From positions 6,182,861 to 6,246,860 of the forward strand of contig NZ_CP058649.1 of assembly GCF_018141445.1 (NCBI RefSeq): DNA of 64,000 nucleotides. Reading direction: 5' to 3'. Position 1 is the stretch's first letter. Each line of letters opens with the position of its first letter. The notes beneath the pieces were generated by a model. The model did no database searches, was not told where the DNA came from, and worked only from the letters and a program-made list of their open reading frames with translations. This DNA is from Vallitalea pronyensis. Lineage in GTDB: Bacteria > Bacillota > Clostridia > Lachnospirales > Vallitaleaceae. Both the position numbers and the translations under genes were made by a program. Of the stretch, positions 27,277 through 35,872 are shown piece by piece.

Positions 27277-28755
27277 ATGAAAAAGAAATTAATCAGTTTA
27301 GCTCTCTTAATAACGCTACTTCTGTCTTACTCTGTAACACATGCTTATCAAGCACCTAATAAAGCAACTGTAGGTTCTGTAGCAACGACCACTCAAAAAC
27401 AACCTAAATACATATTCTATTTTATTGGTGATGGTATGGGTACATCACAAAGACAAATTACGGAGTATTATTTACAAGAAACAACAGGTGATGCTACGAA
27501 GAAATTACTCATGAACACGTTTCCTCATTCAGCAATTAATACAACCCATTCTATGAATACACTCATTACGGATTCAGCAGCAGCAGGTACAGCACTTGCA
27601 ACTGGCTATAAAACCGATAACGGTGTTATATCAAAAGACCCTCAAGGTAACGACTTAAAAACGCTTGTTGAAGCAGCAGAAGAAATAGGTATGGCAACTG
27701 GACTTGCATCTACCACACGTATTACACATGCCACACCTGCTGTATTTGCATCTCATAATGAAAGCCGTGGAAATGAAAATGAAATCGCAGCAGATTTCCT
27801 AGACAGTGGTGTTGATTACATTGTTGGTGGAGGCGTTCGTCACTTCTTACCTGAAGGATGGAAAGACAATCAAACAGATGCTTTTGGTAAAACCATCAAA
27901 TCCAAACGTAAAGATAGCCGTAATCTCTTAGCAGAGTTTCGTCAAGCTGGCTATACCGTACGTTATGGTATGAAAGGTGCAGAAGAGTTTAGAAAAGAAA
28001 CATTCAAAGCAGGGGATCAATACCTTGGTCTATTCACCTATTCTCATCTACCCTACACGTTAGATGATATGCATAATGATAGCTACAATGCACCTACTTT
28101 AGTAGAAATGACAAGTAAAGGTATTGAATTACTTTCAAAAGATCAAGATGGTTTCTTTTTCATGATTGAAGGCGGACGTATTGACCATGCCTGTCATCCA
28201 AACGACACACCTGCTGCTATCATGGATACACTTGCATTTGATGATGCTGTAAAAGAAGCTTATGACTTCTACCTTAAGCATCCAGAAGAAACACTTATTC
28301 TTGTATTAGGTGACCATGAGACAGGCGGTCTTGGCATGGGTGTTAACACCGATTATTTCTTATCTCTTTCAGAACTTACAAAAGCAAAAATGTCCATCGA
28401 AGTATTACAAGGTCAATACGATGGCGACAGAGCAGCATTCTACGCATTTATCGAAGAAAACTTTGGACTAACTGAATTATCAAAAGAAGAAAAAAGCTTA
28501 TTTGAAAAAAGTATGGACATGGTAGATGAAGGTACGTTCACATACAACAATAAATATAAATATGACGAAACAGCCATGGCCGTAACACATATCTTGTCTG
28601 AGCGTGCTGGTGTTTATTGGACTTCCTATGCCCATACAGCAACACAGATTCCTATGTCAGCTATCGGCGTTGGTGCTGAGCAATATAGCGGTTTTATGGA
28701 TAATACAACCATTGCCAACTTAACAGCTGAACTGGTTGGACTATCGCTTAAATAA
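27277..28755 (+). CDS. phoA: Alkaline phosphatase
   Basis: A 492-residue exported alkaline phosphatase that releases phosphate from esters outside the cell. After a signal peptide (LALLITLLLSYSVTHA) the core shows the metal-binding start IGDGMGTSQRQ, the nucleophile Ser100 in TDSAAAGTALATGYKT, the ligand cluster IEGGRIDHACHPND, the D-H pair in LVLGDHETGGLG, and the late His in YAHTATQIP. GGAGGT precedes ATG 27277. It is followed closely by a YibE/F-family gene. Direct repeats upstream resemble Pho boxes, so induction by phosphate starvation is likely. Confidence 0.95.
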   Translation: MKKKLISLALLITLLLSYSVTHAYQAPNKATVGSVATTTQKQPKYIFYFIGDGMGTSQRQITEYYLQETTGDATKKLLMNTFPHSAINTTHSMNTLITDSAAAGTALATGYKTDNGVISKDPQGNDLKTLVEAAEEIGMATGLASTTRITHATPAVFASHNESRGNENEIAADFLDSGVDYIVGGGVRHFLPEGWKDNQTDAFGKTIKSKRKDSRNLLAEFRQAGYTVRYGMKGAEEFRKETFKAGDQYLGLFTYSHLPYTLDDMHNDSYNAPTLVEMTSKGIELLSKDQDGFFFMIEGGRIDHACHPNDTPAAIMDTLAFDDAVKEAYDFYLKHPEETLILVLGDHETGGLGMGVNTDYFLSLSELTKAKMSIEVLQGQYDGDRAAFYAFIEENFGLTELSKEEKSLFEKSMDMVDEGTFTYNNKYKYDETAMAVTHILSERAGVYWTSYAHTATQIPMSAIGVGAEQYSGFMDNTTIANLTAELVGLSLK

Positions 28756-28799
28756 ATAGCTTAAGACGTCAAGAACCATTTACTGAAAGGGGTATCCTC

Positions 28800-29939
28800 G
28801 TGAATAAAAAACTAAAAGTATCTGTTATCTACGCTATTTTATGCCTAATAACCTTTTTTCTCTTTATAAGATCAGACCGCCAAGAAGATAAGTATAATCA
28901 AGATGTACTTGAAGCAAAAGCTATCGTTCTGGAAGTTGATGATTCAGACGTTGTGAAGTCTGGTATATCCGCTATAGGCTATCAAACATTGCAGGTTCGC
29001 ATCATTGATGGTACGTATAAAGGTGAAAAGCTGTCTGTTAGCAATCCACTCATGGGAAAATTGGACTATGATAATTATTATAAAGTAAAGGATAAAGTCA
29101 TTATTGCACTCAAAACAGATACTGAGGGACATATAATCGATGCGAAAGCCGTTGAACTCTACCGACAAAATTATATGCTCATTGTTTTTATTATCTTTGT
29201 GATACTCCTGGTTTGGTATGCAAGGGATATAGGCGTGAAAGCGCTTTTTTCCTTTGTATTTACCATTCTTATTCTATGGAAATTATTAATCCCCCTTTTA
29301 TTAGAAGGCAAAAATCCAATGGTCATTGCCTCACTTACCCTGGTGCTTCTATCTGCTGTCATTTTATTTTCCGTTGCTGGCTTTACAAGAAAAGGCGTAT
29401 CTGCATTTCTTGGTACCCTATGCGGCTTGTTAATTACCCTCTTTTTAACAATGATTATTGGGGATAAGTTAGGTCTAAGAGGCATGACTGCCCCTTACGC
29501 AGAGACCATTGTTTTCTCTGGCTATTTTCACTTGGATATGCGCAGTATTTTCTATGTAGCTGTTATTATTGGCTCATCCGGTGCAGCCATGGACATCGCG
29601 ATGGATGTGGCTTCAGCATGTTGGGAGATAAAAGAGAAAAAGCCTGATATCAGTCGCAAAGAACTGATACGATCAGGCTTTAATGTAGGAAGAGATGTCA
29701 TAGGCACCATGACAACCACCTTGTTACTTGCTTATTCTGGCGGCTATCTTACGTTGCTCATGCTCTTTCAGATTAGAGAATCCAGTTTCTCTCGGATTAT
29801 CAATATGAAGATTATTGCAGCTGAGATTATGCGAACGCTAGTTGGTAGTATTGGACTCGTTTTGGTTGCACCCATAACCGCATTGGTAGCTGGTTTGATC
29901 ATGGTAAAAGATACCCAGCCAAAACAGCTTGATATTTAG
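28800..29939 (+). CDS. YibE/F family membrane protein
   Basis: A 379-residue membrane protein with an N-terminal helix, an extracellular beta-rich segment (residues about 35-125, including TLQVRIIDGTYKGEKLSVSN), then about seven membrane helices with the family-typical GLRGMTAPYAE and SGAAMDIAMDVASA segments. The family's function is not established; a Lactococcus relative is linked to transport-like roles. The start is a GTG at 28800 with GAAAGGGG upstream. It lies 44 bp after phoA on the same strand and could be co-transcribed. Confidence 0.85.
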   Translation: MNKKLKVSVIYAILCLITFFLFIRSDRQEDKYNQDVLEAKAIVLEVDDSDVVKSGISAIGYQTLQVRIIDGTYKGEKLSVSNPLMGKLDYDNYYKVKDKVIIALKTDTEGHIIDAKAVELYRQNYMLIVFIIFVILLVWYARDIGVKALFSFVFTILILWKLLIPLLLEGKNPMVIASLTLVLLSAVILFSVAGFTRKGVSAFLGTLCGLLITLFLTMIIGDKLGLRGMTAPYAETIVFSGYFHLDMRSIFYVAVIIGSSGAAMDIAMDVASACWEIKEKKPDISRKELIRSGFNVGRDVIGTMTTTLLLAYSGGYLTLLMLFQIRESSFSRIINMKIIAAEIMRTLVGSIGLVLVAPITALVAGLIMVKDTQPKQLDI

Positions 29940-29994
29940 TTCCCTCATAAATACCATCACACGGTTATGCATTTCTTCATGTCACCCATGCCCT

Positions 29995-30789
29995 TTACTT
30001 TTGGTCACTTAAAATAATGACCTCTGTCTCTTCATTCACCATTTTCTTAAACATCTCTGTGCTATTTTTCTCTAATTCATAATGTGTCGGTATTGCTATT
30101 CTAGGGCTAAGCATATTGACGAGTAAAATAGCATCGTTTGTACTCATGGTTAGGTTTCCACCATCAATGGGAACGATGGCTACTGTTATGTCCTCAAGCG
30201 TTTTAATCTCAGGAATTAGATCCGTATCACCTGAAAAGTAAATTCTCTCATCACCTATAGTTAATACATAGCCAACATTATCATTGCTTTTTGGATGGGT
30301 TGGAAAACCTTTTGAATAGGCAGCTACAGCCTCACAACCTATACCATCTAGTTCTAGCACATCTCCTGGTGTAACCTGTCTCACCTGATAATCACCCAAT
30401 TTTTTGGCGACTTTTTTGGGGCATATAATCCATGTGTCATCCTTAGCAAGCTTCTCAATGTCATCAATAGAAAAGTGGTCCTGGTGAGCGTGGGTTATAA
30501 ATATATAGTCTGCCTTAATTGGATTGTCTACCACAATAGGATCCACATAGATTATCTTATTCTTCATTTCTATCTTCATGCCAGATGGAAAAAAATCCGC
30601 TGAACCAAAATGAGCGAACACAGCTCCACATGAAGTAAGGGTGATATCTTGATTAAGAGAAACTTTTATGGCTGGTATTCTCTTATCACTTCTAGAAAAT
30701 TCTATTTTAATCACTCTTTTAAGAAGGATAACAACGAGTACAATAACGATTATGATAATGCCAATAATGGTTAATTTTTTTGTGTTCAT
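29995..30789 (-). CDS. MBL-fold metal-dependent hydrolase, membrane-anchored
   Basis: A 264-residue metallo-beta-lactamase fold protein of the UlaG/YtkL-like branch. The zinc motif is THAHQDHFS near residue 101, with a later FSGDTD and a terminal IPTHYE His. A single N-terminal helix (IIGIIIIVIVLVVILL) anchors it, with the catalytic domain probably outside. GGAGGG precedes ATG 30789. The gene is flanked by a convergent YibE/F gene and by a MerR gene on the same strand. Substrate is unknown. Confidence 0.82.
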   Translation of the reverse strand: MNTKKLTIIGIIIIVIVLVVILLKRVIKIEFSRSDKRIPAIKVSLNQDITLTSCGAVFAHFGSADFFPSGMKIEMKNKIIYVDPIVVDNPIKADYIFITHAHQDHFSIDDIEKLAKDDTWIICPKKVAKKLGDYQVRQVTPGDVLELDGIGCEAVAAYSKGFPTHPKSNDNVGYVLTIGDERIYFSGDTDLIPEIKTLEDITVAIVPIDGGNLTMSTNDAILLVNMLSPRIAIPTHYELEKNSTEMFKKMVNEETEVIILSDQK

Positions 30790-30876
30790 TCTATTTCCCT
30801 CCTTTATTATTGTACCCTCACTTTACTATATGGAGTTAACCTCATATCAATAGGTGTAATTCTCTATTTTATAGGT

Positions 30877-30919
30877 AAAAAAAGCCGGAGTATGGAGTTG
30901 GCTCCACACTACAGCTTTT
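30877..30919 (-). terminator. Intrinsic terminator after the MerR-type gene
   Basis: On the minus strand a stem of about 15 bp with loop CCAA (left arm GTAGTGTGGAG, right arm CTCCATACTCC) is followed by GGCTTTTTTT. It lies just past the gene stop at 30931. Confidence 0.8.
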
Positions 30920-30930
30920 ATACCATTTTT

Positions 30931-32199
30931 CTATCGACTATATCTATCTAAGTGGGTTACAGCACGATCACCCTGTTGGTAAAAGTCATCAATACCCTTT
31001 CCAATATCCAGCATATTTTCTTCACTGTCTTCTATCAGTTCATACTGATACTTCTTCAAGTAATTCCTTACAAAATAGCCATCTAATAATTTTCGTTGTT
31101 CAGATTCCAATCTTGATAAAACAGCATTCTTTTTGAAATATAGAAATAGTCCCATGATACTGCTATGGGTATGCATATGTTTCATGATATCTTGGTATAA
31201 GTTATATGATTTTTCGAATGCTGCTTCAAAGCTGGCCATAAAATCAACTGCCAAATGGATGCTTTTCCTTTTAATGGGCAGCAAATCCAACGAACCGCCC
31301 ACATAGAGTATGTTATAGTCTGGATAGTGGGTGTCTATGGTATTTTTCGTCACTTTTAATTGATTCAGATCTTCATCAAATAGAATGAGCATACCAATCT
31401 TGGGCAGCTTCCTTAATACATTCAGAGCAAGTGTACCTGCTCCTGTTTTCATAAAAAGAACGGTCTTAGACGCTAAATCTTGCTGTAGGATATAGCGTGT
31501 TGTTTCTTCCACATAATAAAGCATCTGTTCAATGAAGTTATGGGATATGGTGGCAAAAAGATTTCTAATGGAATCGTCTTGCTCTTCATGGCTGATGGGG
31601 TGATTCATTTCTGACGTAATGATGATCCCTTCTTCAATATCCATGGTGACACCACAATTGCATGTTAGCTTACCATGATAGACGCTATGATTTTTTAAGG
31701 TGCCTTCTTCAATGGTTAAGCTTTCTTGGCAAACCGGACAGCATAAAAGTTCCAAATGTTGAAACGCAATCCCCTTACCATCCCTATTCTTAACGGGTTG
31801 TTGTTTAACGGTTTCTATTTCATCATTAAGTTTTTGAATGGTAGCATCCAGTTGTTCCCGCTCTTGTAGAAGCTGAATCCGCTTATCATGAAGCAAGCTC
31901 TCAATATAATTGCTTCTAATAGGTGTCTCCAGTATATGAAACTGTACCGTATACATCAATATCTTAATATCATCCAATGAAAATTTCATGTCCTTGTAAT
32001 GCTTAATAAAATCCAACTGTTCCTGCTGTTCTGTACCAAAGTAAAAGTATTTACCTTTTCTTAAGGGATGAATAAGGTTCAGTTGCACATAGTAACGTAT
32101 GGTGTCCACACTCATGTTGTTTTTCTTGGCGAATTTCCCTATTCTTATATCCGAACTGTCCATCTTATCTTTATCACTTATCTGTGGTCTATGTTCCAT
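30931..32199 (-). CDS. MerR regulator fused to zinc ribbon and methyltransferase-like domain
   Basis: A 422-residue protein with three parts. Residues about 15-85 are a MerR helix-turn-helix (IGKFAKKNNMSVDTIRYYVQ, then MKFSLDDIKILM), and a coiled coil runs to about 140. A Cys-rich segment near 151-185 (CCPVCQESL ... LTCNCG) looks like a Trm112/zinc-ribbon module. The C-terminal 200 residues look like a SAM-methyltransferase Rossmann fold: VLFMKTGAGTLALNVL and the later LDLLPIKRKSIHLAVDFMASFE resemble motif I and the post-motif regions. Typical MerR effector domains are far shorter. The ligand or substrate is unknown; the catalytic state of the methyltransferase part is doubtful because the GxGxG motif is weak. 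Confidence 0.72.
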   Translation of the reverse strand: MEHRPQISDKDKMDSSDIRIGKFAKKNNMSVDTIRYYVQLNLIHPLRKGKYFYFGTEQQEQLDFIKHYKDMKFSLDDIKILMYTVQFHILETPIRSNYIESLLHDKRIQLLQEREQLDATIQKLNDEIETVKQQPVKNRDGKGIAFQHLELLCCPVCQESLTIEEGTLKNHSVYHGKLTCNCGVTMDIEEGIIITSEMNHPISHEEQDDSIRNLFATISHNFIEQMLYYVEETTRYILQQDLASKTVLFMKTGAGTLALNVLRKLPKIGMLILFDEDLNQLKVTKNTIDTHYPDYNILYVGGSLDLLPIKRKSIHLAVDFMASFEAAFEKSYNLYQDIMKHMHTHSSIMGLFLYFKKNAVLSRLESEQRKLLDGYFVRNYLKKYQYELIEDSEENMLDIGKGIDDFYQQGDRAVTHLDRYSR

Positions 32200-32347
32200 C
32201 TTTCATTATACCTTCCATCTTACTCGAAGCAGGCTTATTCCGCATTAATCATAAGTCTATACCGCTCTACTTATCGATTATTCTGTACTAAGTTGAGTAT
32301 AACGAATTGGGGGGGAGGTGTCAATTAACAAGGTGAGATATGATTGA

Positions 32348-32458
32348 TTATTTAGCTAACTTATTCATTAGTTTAGTATGCTTTATCTTCGTTTGCTTCA
32401 TGGACTGCAATACTTTAGTTAAGTCTGTTTTTGTTACGCTCTTTTCTTTAAATAGCAT
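32348..32458 (-). CDS. Possible 36-residue cationic peptide
   Basis: An open frame starting MLFKEKSVTKTDLTKVLQSM and ending KLAK, with 10 Lys in 36 residues and no hydrophobic stretch. It has a strong ribosome site (GGAAGG 6 nt before ATG), which is why it is listed despite its size. It lies downstream of a DUF6809-like gene on the same strand with an 80-bp gap. No function is recognised. It could be a chance frame; the ribosome site is the main support. Confidence 0.4.
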   Translation of the reverse strand: MLFKEKSVTKTDLTKVLQSMKQTKIKHTKLMNKLAK

Positions 32459-32539
32459 TTGTTACCTTCCTTTCCAAATTCTTCATCTTATTACTGCTAA
32501 TGTTTAGTGGATATGAATGTTCACCATACCTGTAACCAA

Positions 32540-32827
32540 CTATAATATTTCAAGTTCTTTTAATAACTTAATACAATCTCTATAACCTTCGATATACATT
32601 GCCTGATTAGAACAGGAAGCACAGTAACAACTCTTTTCGACATAGTCTACCATGAATTCACTATCCTCAATAGCCAGAGATTTCATTATACGATCAAAAA
32701 TATGTCTGTTAACTTGTAAGTAACTGCAAGCTTCTTGGTATTCTTCATCGGTTCTATGAAATTTTTCGTATGCTGGTTTCATCATGTTGAATGTAAAGTT
32801 CTCGAAGTGTTCTTTAATGCTATTCAT
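32540..32827 (-). CDS. Small DUF6809-like protein
   Basis: A 95-residue acidic, helical protein with the layout of DUF6809 proteins: an N-terminal helix pair (VNRHIFDRIMKSLAIEDSEF) and a C-terminal helix ending in YIEGYRDCIKLLKELE, where the family has its GFRxGxxxxxE-type end. Three Cys (CYCASC) sit just before it. The start at 32827 is preferred to the upstream ATG at 32836 because AGAGGG would overlap the latter. It is on the same strand as, and downstream of, the tail genes. The family assignment is by eye and tentative; the function is unknown. Confidence 0.55.
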   Translation of the reverse strand: MNSIKEHFENFTFNMMKPAYEKFHRTDEEYQEACSYLQVNRHIFDRIMKSLAIEDSEFMVDYVEKSCYCASCSNQAMYIEGYRDCIKLLKELEIL

Positions 32828-33018
32828 AGGTATCATCCCTCTTTCATGATTAATAGTGAGTATATAATTTTATTTACTCACGATATACTTGTTTCTATTA
32901 TTACATAAAAATGAGGGATGCTACTAAATATACAACCATATGGGTGTATAATATATTACAAGTAAATCTATACATATAATATTTAAATTCATTATTAGTT
33001 AAACTATCTAGCTAACAG

Positions 33019-33049
33019 TAATAAGACCTTAATCTATAAGGTCTTATTA
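33019..33049. terminator. Hairpin after the tail gene cluster
   Basis: A perfect 13-bp inverted repeat (TAATAAGACCTTA and its complement) with a 5-nt loop. It lies downstream of the last tail-operon frame and upstream of the DUF6809-like gene. There is no long U-run, so it is a terminator or RNA-stabilising hairpin. Confidence 0.6.
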
Positions 33050-33061
33050 CGTACTAGTATC

Positions 33062-33217
33062 CTATGACGCACTAAATTGCTTTGCTATGCAATTATATAA
33101 TTTCCAATTGCCTGTCTTATATCCAGCGTGTTTAATGTCAACAATTTTAAATGTCTCATTTGTCTTAGGATTAATACCTTTGTTTATAATTCTTTTACTA
33201 TAATTATTACTACAACC
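33062..33217 (-). pseudogene. Start-less open frame, likely a gene remnant
   Basis: A 51-codon frame without ATG, GTG or TTG, opened by a TGA and closed by TAG. It reads like real protein (IINKGINPKTNETFKIVDIK, then GYKTGNWKLYNCIAKQF). It lies at the distal end of the tail operon and is separated from the small upstream ORF by stops in all frames. I take it to be the C-terminal remnant of a lost gene, of unknown identity. Confidence 0.4.
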
Positions 33218-33235
33218 TCATTAATAATTAGAACA

Positions 33236-33403
33236 TTACTTCTTCCACTTTCTCATCCTCTTACCATCTGTACTTCCATAAGGCAATTCTATATACGGTA
33301 CACCTACAGGATATTCATGATTTAACACGTCATCTGTTGCTTCACCTGTTTGCATCCATATTTTTCCTGTAGTATCGTATATTAATAGGTTTCCTCTATT
33401 CAT
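33236..33403 (-). CDS. Small 55-residue tail-operon protein
   Basis: A 55-residue frame starting MNRGNLLIYDTTGKIW and containing YPVGVPYIELPYG, immediately downstream (20 bp) of the large fibre gene on the same strand. The composition and beta-strand-like pattern fit small proteins often found after tail-fibre genes. The ribosome site is weak (GAGATG). No homologue is named with confidence. Confidence 0.5.
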   Translation of the reverse strand: MNRGNLLIYDTTGKIWMQTGEATDDVLNHEYPVGVPYIELPYGSTDGKRMRKWKK

Positions 33404-33423
33404 AATGCATCTCGTTTAATTAT

Positions 33424-34275
33424 TCATTCTATACATAACCATATACATGGTCTGACTATTCCAATTTCTGTATAAGCTTTCACAGTGAATCCGTTATCAG
33501 TGATATTTATTTCTTGCCATGAAATGTATGGGTAATCATTTCTATTCCAAAGCAACACATCATTTGACATACTCCAATTAGAAGAATCAATTTTAACAAC
33601 TTCACCATGAGCCGGATATTCTGTCAAAGCAATTAATACCACTGAAGGTCTAAAAGATAACCCATATATTGTATGAAGAGTGCTATTAGTGGTTATATTC
33701 TTACTTCCAGTAGCTGACCTTCTACCCTCAATTAGTGAACCAACAACACCATTAATATCAATCCCTTGCTTAATATTACTAGAAATTAAATTACTTAAAT
33801 CCATACTGCCAACTACCCCTGTATCATCATCATTGCTGAACGTCTTCCCTGCTAGCACATCACCAGCAACTGCATTTCCCTCTGCACTAGCTTGCAAGAA
33901 AAAATTCGTACCATCATACCAAACTGTATATGGTTTACCACTCTTTAAGTTAGGTGCTTTTGTGGTATTAGGTTTATACAGGTTCTTAGTTCCTAAATTA
34001 TTTATATTAATTGTAGTAGCACCACCACTATTGTTGGCACTAGCTATAAATGTAAGCTTCATATAAGCCGAATAAGCTGTCACACTAGGCATACTTAACG
34101 TTATGGCTGTGCCTATCCCAGTAGCCACTATTACGTTCGCCATATCACCCAACTGCGCCTCAACCGACGACCCATCCCCACACTTAACATTCTCAGCCGT
34201 AGTAACAGGATACATCTCATCCCAACCCGTATTACTCACATTCCGCTTTTTAATTGTTACATTCTTATTTGCCAT
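33424..34275 (-). CDS. Tail fibre / receptor-binding protein candidate
   Basis: A 283-residue protein at the distal end of the baseplate genes, where receptor-binding fibres usually lie. Its N-terminus (VTIKKRNVSNTGWDEMYPVT) resembles the neighbouring fibre protein's IQIKQRNGENWDNLYPKT, suggesting a shared attachment module. A Thr/Gly/Asn-rich region (NNSGGATTININNLGTKNLY) and a repeat-like GVVGSMD/GVVGSLI segment follow. The last third (GSKNITTNSTLHTIYGLSFR, then a strand-rich C-terminus) is probably the target-binding tip. There are no enzyme motifs. It is placed last among the three fibre-type genes. Confidence 0.7.
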   Translation of the reverse strand: MANKNVTIKKRNVSNTGWDEMYPVTTAENVKCGDGSSVEAQLGDMANVIVATGIGTAITLSMPSVTAYSAYMKLTFIASANNSGGATTININNLGTKNLYKPNTTKAPNLKSGKPYTVWYDGTNFFLQASAEGNAVAGDVLAGKTFSNDDDTGVVGSMDLSNLISSNIKQGIDINGVVGSLIEGRRSATGSKNITTNSTLHTIYGLSFRPSVVLIALTEYPAHGEVVKIDSSNWSMSNDVLLWNRNDYPYISWQEINITDNGFTVKAYTEIGIVRPCIWLCIE

Positions 34276-34289
34276 TTATCTCACCTGCC

Positions 34290-34865
34290 TTATATCGTCT
34301 GAAAGAAAATCTCGCCTGCTTTGGGTGTTGTTGGTAACGTGGCACCTGACTGGATGGCTGCGCTTTCGGCAAAGTTGGCGTTATCGACTTTGCCATCACC
34401 ATTGGAGTCATAGGTTGCTTTTAACATATCACCATACCCTGCGGAGGATAATTGACTTTCAACGAAGGTTTTGACTGCTTTTTGACTGGGTACATGGGTA
34501 TCGCTTATGCCTAGTGTTGTACTTGTGTTGACGTTAGCTTTATCAAACTTGTTGGCTAGTGCATTGGTCATTGTGGTTGCAAAGCTCGGGTCATTACCGA
34601 GGGCTTGGGCTAATTCGTTGAGAGTGTCCAAGGCTGCTGGACTTGCATTAACCAGTTCAGCTATTTTATCAGTAACATATTGTGTTGTTGCTTTGGCATT
34701 CCACGTTGTTCGTTCAGAACTTGTGATGTGTTTGGTGGTATCTCCTACATGTTGTTCTGCTGTTTCGCCACTAATGGCTACGACCTGTGCGGCTTTGGTT
34801 TTTGGGTAGAGATTATCCCAATTCTCGCCGTTTCTTTGTTTGATCTGAATGTTTAAGTCTGCCAT
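34290..34865 (-). CDS. Tail fibre protein, second copy of the attachment module
   Basis: A 191-residue fibre-type protein. Residues 1-25 share the attachment module with the next gene. The middle (SSERTTWNAKATTQYVTDKI, PAALDTLNELAQALGNDPSF) is the classic phage-fibre 'tail fibre repeat' seen in many contractile phages, ending with a NFAESAAIQSGATLPTTPKA-type C-terminus. Start has GGAG upstream at 34865. It has the same orientation and 14-bp spacing as its neighbours, so it belongs to the same operon. Confidence 0.75.
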   Translation of the reverse strand: MADLNIQIKQRNGENWDNLYPKTKAAQVVAISGETAEQHVGDTTKHITSSERTTWNAKATTQYVTDKIAELVNASPAALDTLNELAQALGNDPSFATTMTNALANKFDKANVNTSTTLGISDTHVPSQKAVKTFVESQLSSAGYGDMLKATYDSNGDGKVDNANFAESAAIQSGATLPTTPKAGEIFFQTI

Positions 34866-34883
34866 TTTATCAACTCCTTTTTT

Positions 34884-35336
34884 TTATATGGGTTTGAACC
34901 AGTAATTGTTTTCTACAGGTGGTTGGGTACTGGTTTCTGCGTTAGCAATGTTAATCCCACCACCTGCACTAAAACTTGAATCACCTATATCTTGCAGCCA
35001 CAATGTATGGGTGTTAAAGCTATTGGGTTCTGTGGCACTCACCTGTATCATGTCAGAGAGTCCTGTACCTACTTCGCCCAACACATCCTCCACATTCTCC
35101 CCGTTAAACTGACTGCCTGCATCTGTAACGCGTATGATGCTTGCGTCATGGGTACTGGGGTGGGTATAGTTATTGGCGTGGTCTTCTACACCTTGCAGCT
35201 TGGTATCTATACTTCCAACTTTTCCATCAATTTTATCCCAGTTGTCATTCATCATGGTTTTTACATTGAAGGTCTGGTTGCCGTCTGTGACTGGGTCTAC
35301 CTTATAGAGATTTAGATGTGACGTATGTTCTGCCAT
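34884..35336 (-). CDS. Tail fibre-associated protein
   Basis: A 150-residue fibre-type protein starting MAEHTSHLNLYKVDPVTDGN with the segment MMNDNWDKIDGKVGSIDTKL, which resembles the conserved head of many Firmicutes phage fibre proteins. It continues with VEDVLGEVGTGL, a feature of fibre and baseplate-wedge extensions. Its ATG overlaps the stop of the YmfQ-like gene (TAATG), and it precedes the two larger fibre genes. Role: probably links fibres to the baseplate. Confidence 0.65.
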   Translation of the reverse strand: MAEHTSHLNLYKVDPVTDGNQTFNVKTMMNDNWDKIDGKVGSIDTKLQGVEDHANNYTHPSTHDASIIRVTDAGSQFNGENVEDVLGEVGTGLSDMIQVSATEPNSFNTHTLWLQDIGDSSFSAGGGINIANAETSTQPPVENNYWFKPI

Positions 35337-35872
35337 TATATAACACCTCCTGCAAATTGATTGAGTTTTGTTCCTTGTAATGCATTGATTGTCATGTTGT
35401 TATGGACATCTCCTACCAGTAGATATTTTAAATCGTATTCTACGCCTAAGTGAGCAGGTATAATCTTGTCAATGGCTTGTTTTACAGCATCCATGTTGCT
35501 AGGGACACCGTAGAAACTATTGAATTTGATACGGATTTTACCATCGAAGCTGACTTCCACGTTACCGTTAGTCCATGAATCAGCTACGATTTTGATGAGT
35601 TCTTCATCGATTTTACCTGTTCCGCGTAATTGACTTCTGATTTTGGCTCTTCTCTCCTCATGGGATGCACCACTTTGCTTGATGGTGCCCGTGTCTTCTT
35701 CCCACATCTCTAAGCCCGTAGTTGCAGAATCCAGAAAGAGCTGATTGTAACCATCTGCCAAATAGGCTTTTAGTATATCCAGTTCTTTGTCTTCCACATC
35801 CATGATAATTTCAAATGTTCGAATGGACTTATAGTAATCTGGCAGGTATGCCATTAACTGTGTATTAGCCAT
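35336..35872 (-). CDS. xkdU: YmfQ/XkdU-type baseplate protein (DUF2313)
   Basis: A 178-residue protein of the YmfQ family found between the baseplate J wedge and the fibres in Mu-like and PBSX-like tails. The family opening is seen (LMAYLPDYYKSIRTFEIIMD, then YLADGYNQLFLDSATTGLEM). It likely helps attach fibres to the baseplate. It overlaps the upstream baseplate J gene by 8 bp and the downstream fibre gene by 1 bp, so it is tightly coupled. Confidence 0.85.
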   Translation of the reverse strand: MANTQLMAYLPDYYKSIRTFEIIMDVEDKELDILKAYLADGYNQLFLDSATTGLEMWEEDTGTIKQSGASHEERRAKIRSQLRGTGKIDEELIKIVADSWTNGNVEVSFDGKIRIKFNSFYGVPSNMDAVKQAIDKIIPAHLGVEYDLKYLLVGDVHNNMTINALQGTKLNQFAGGVI

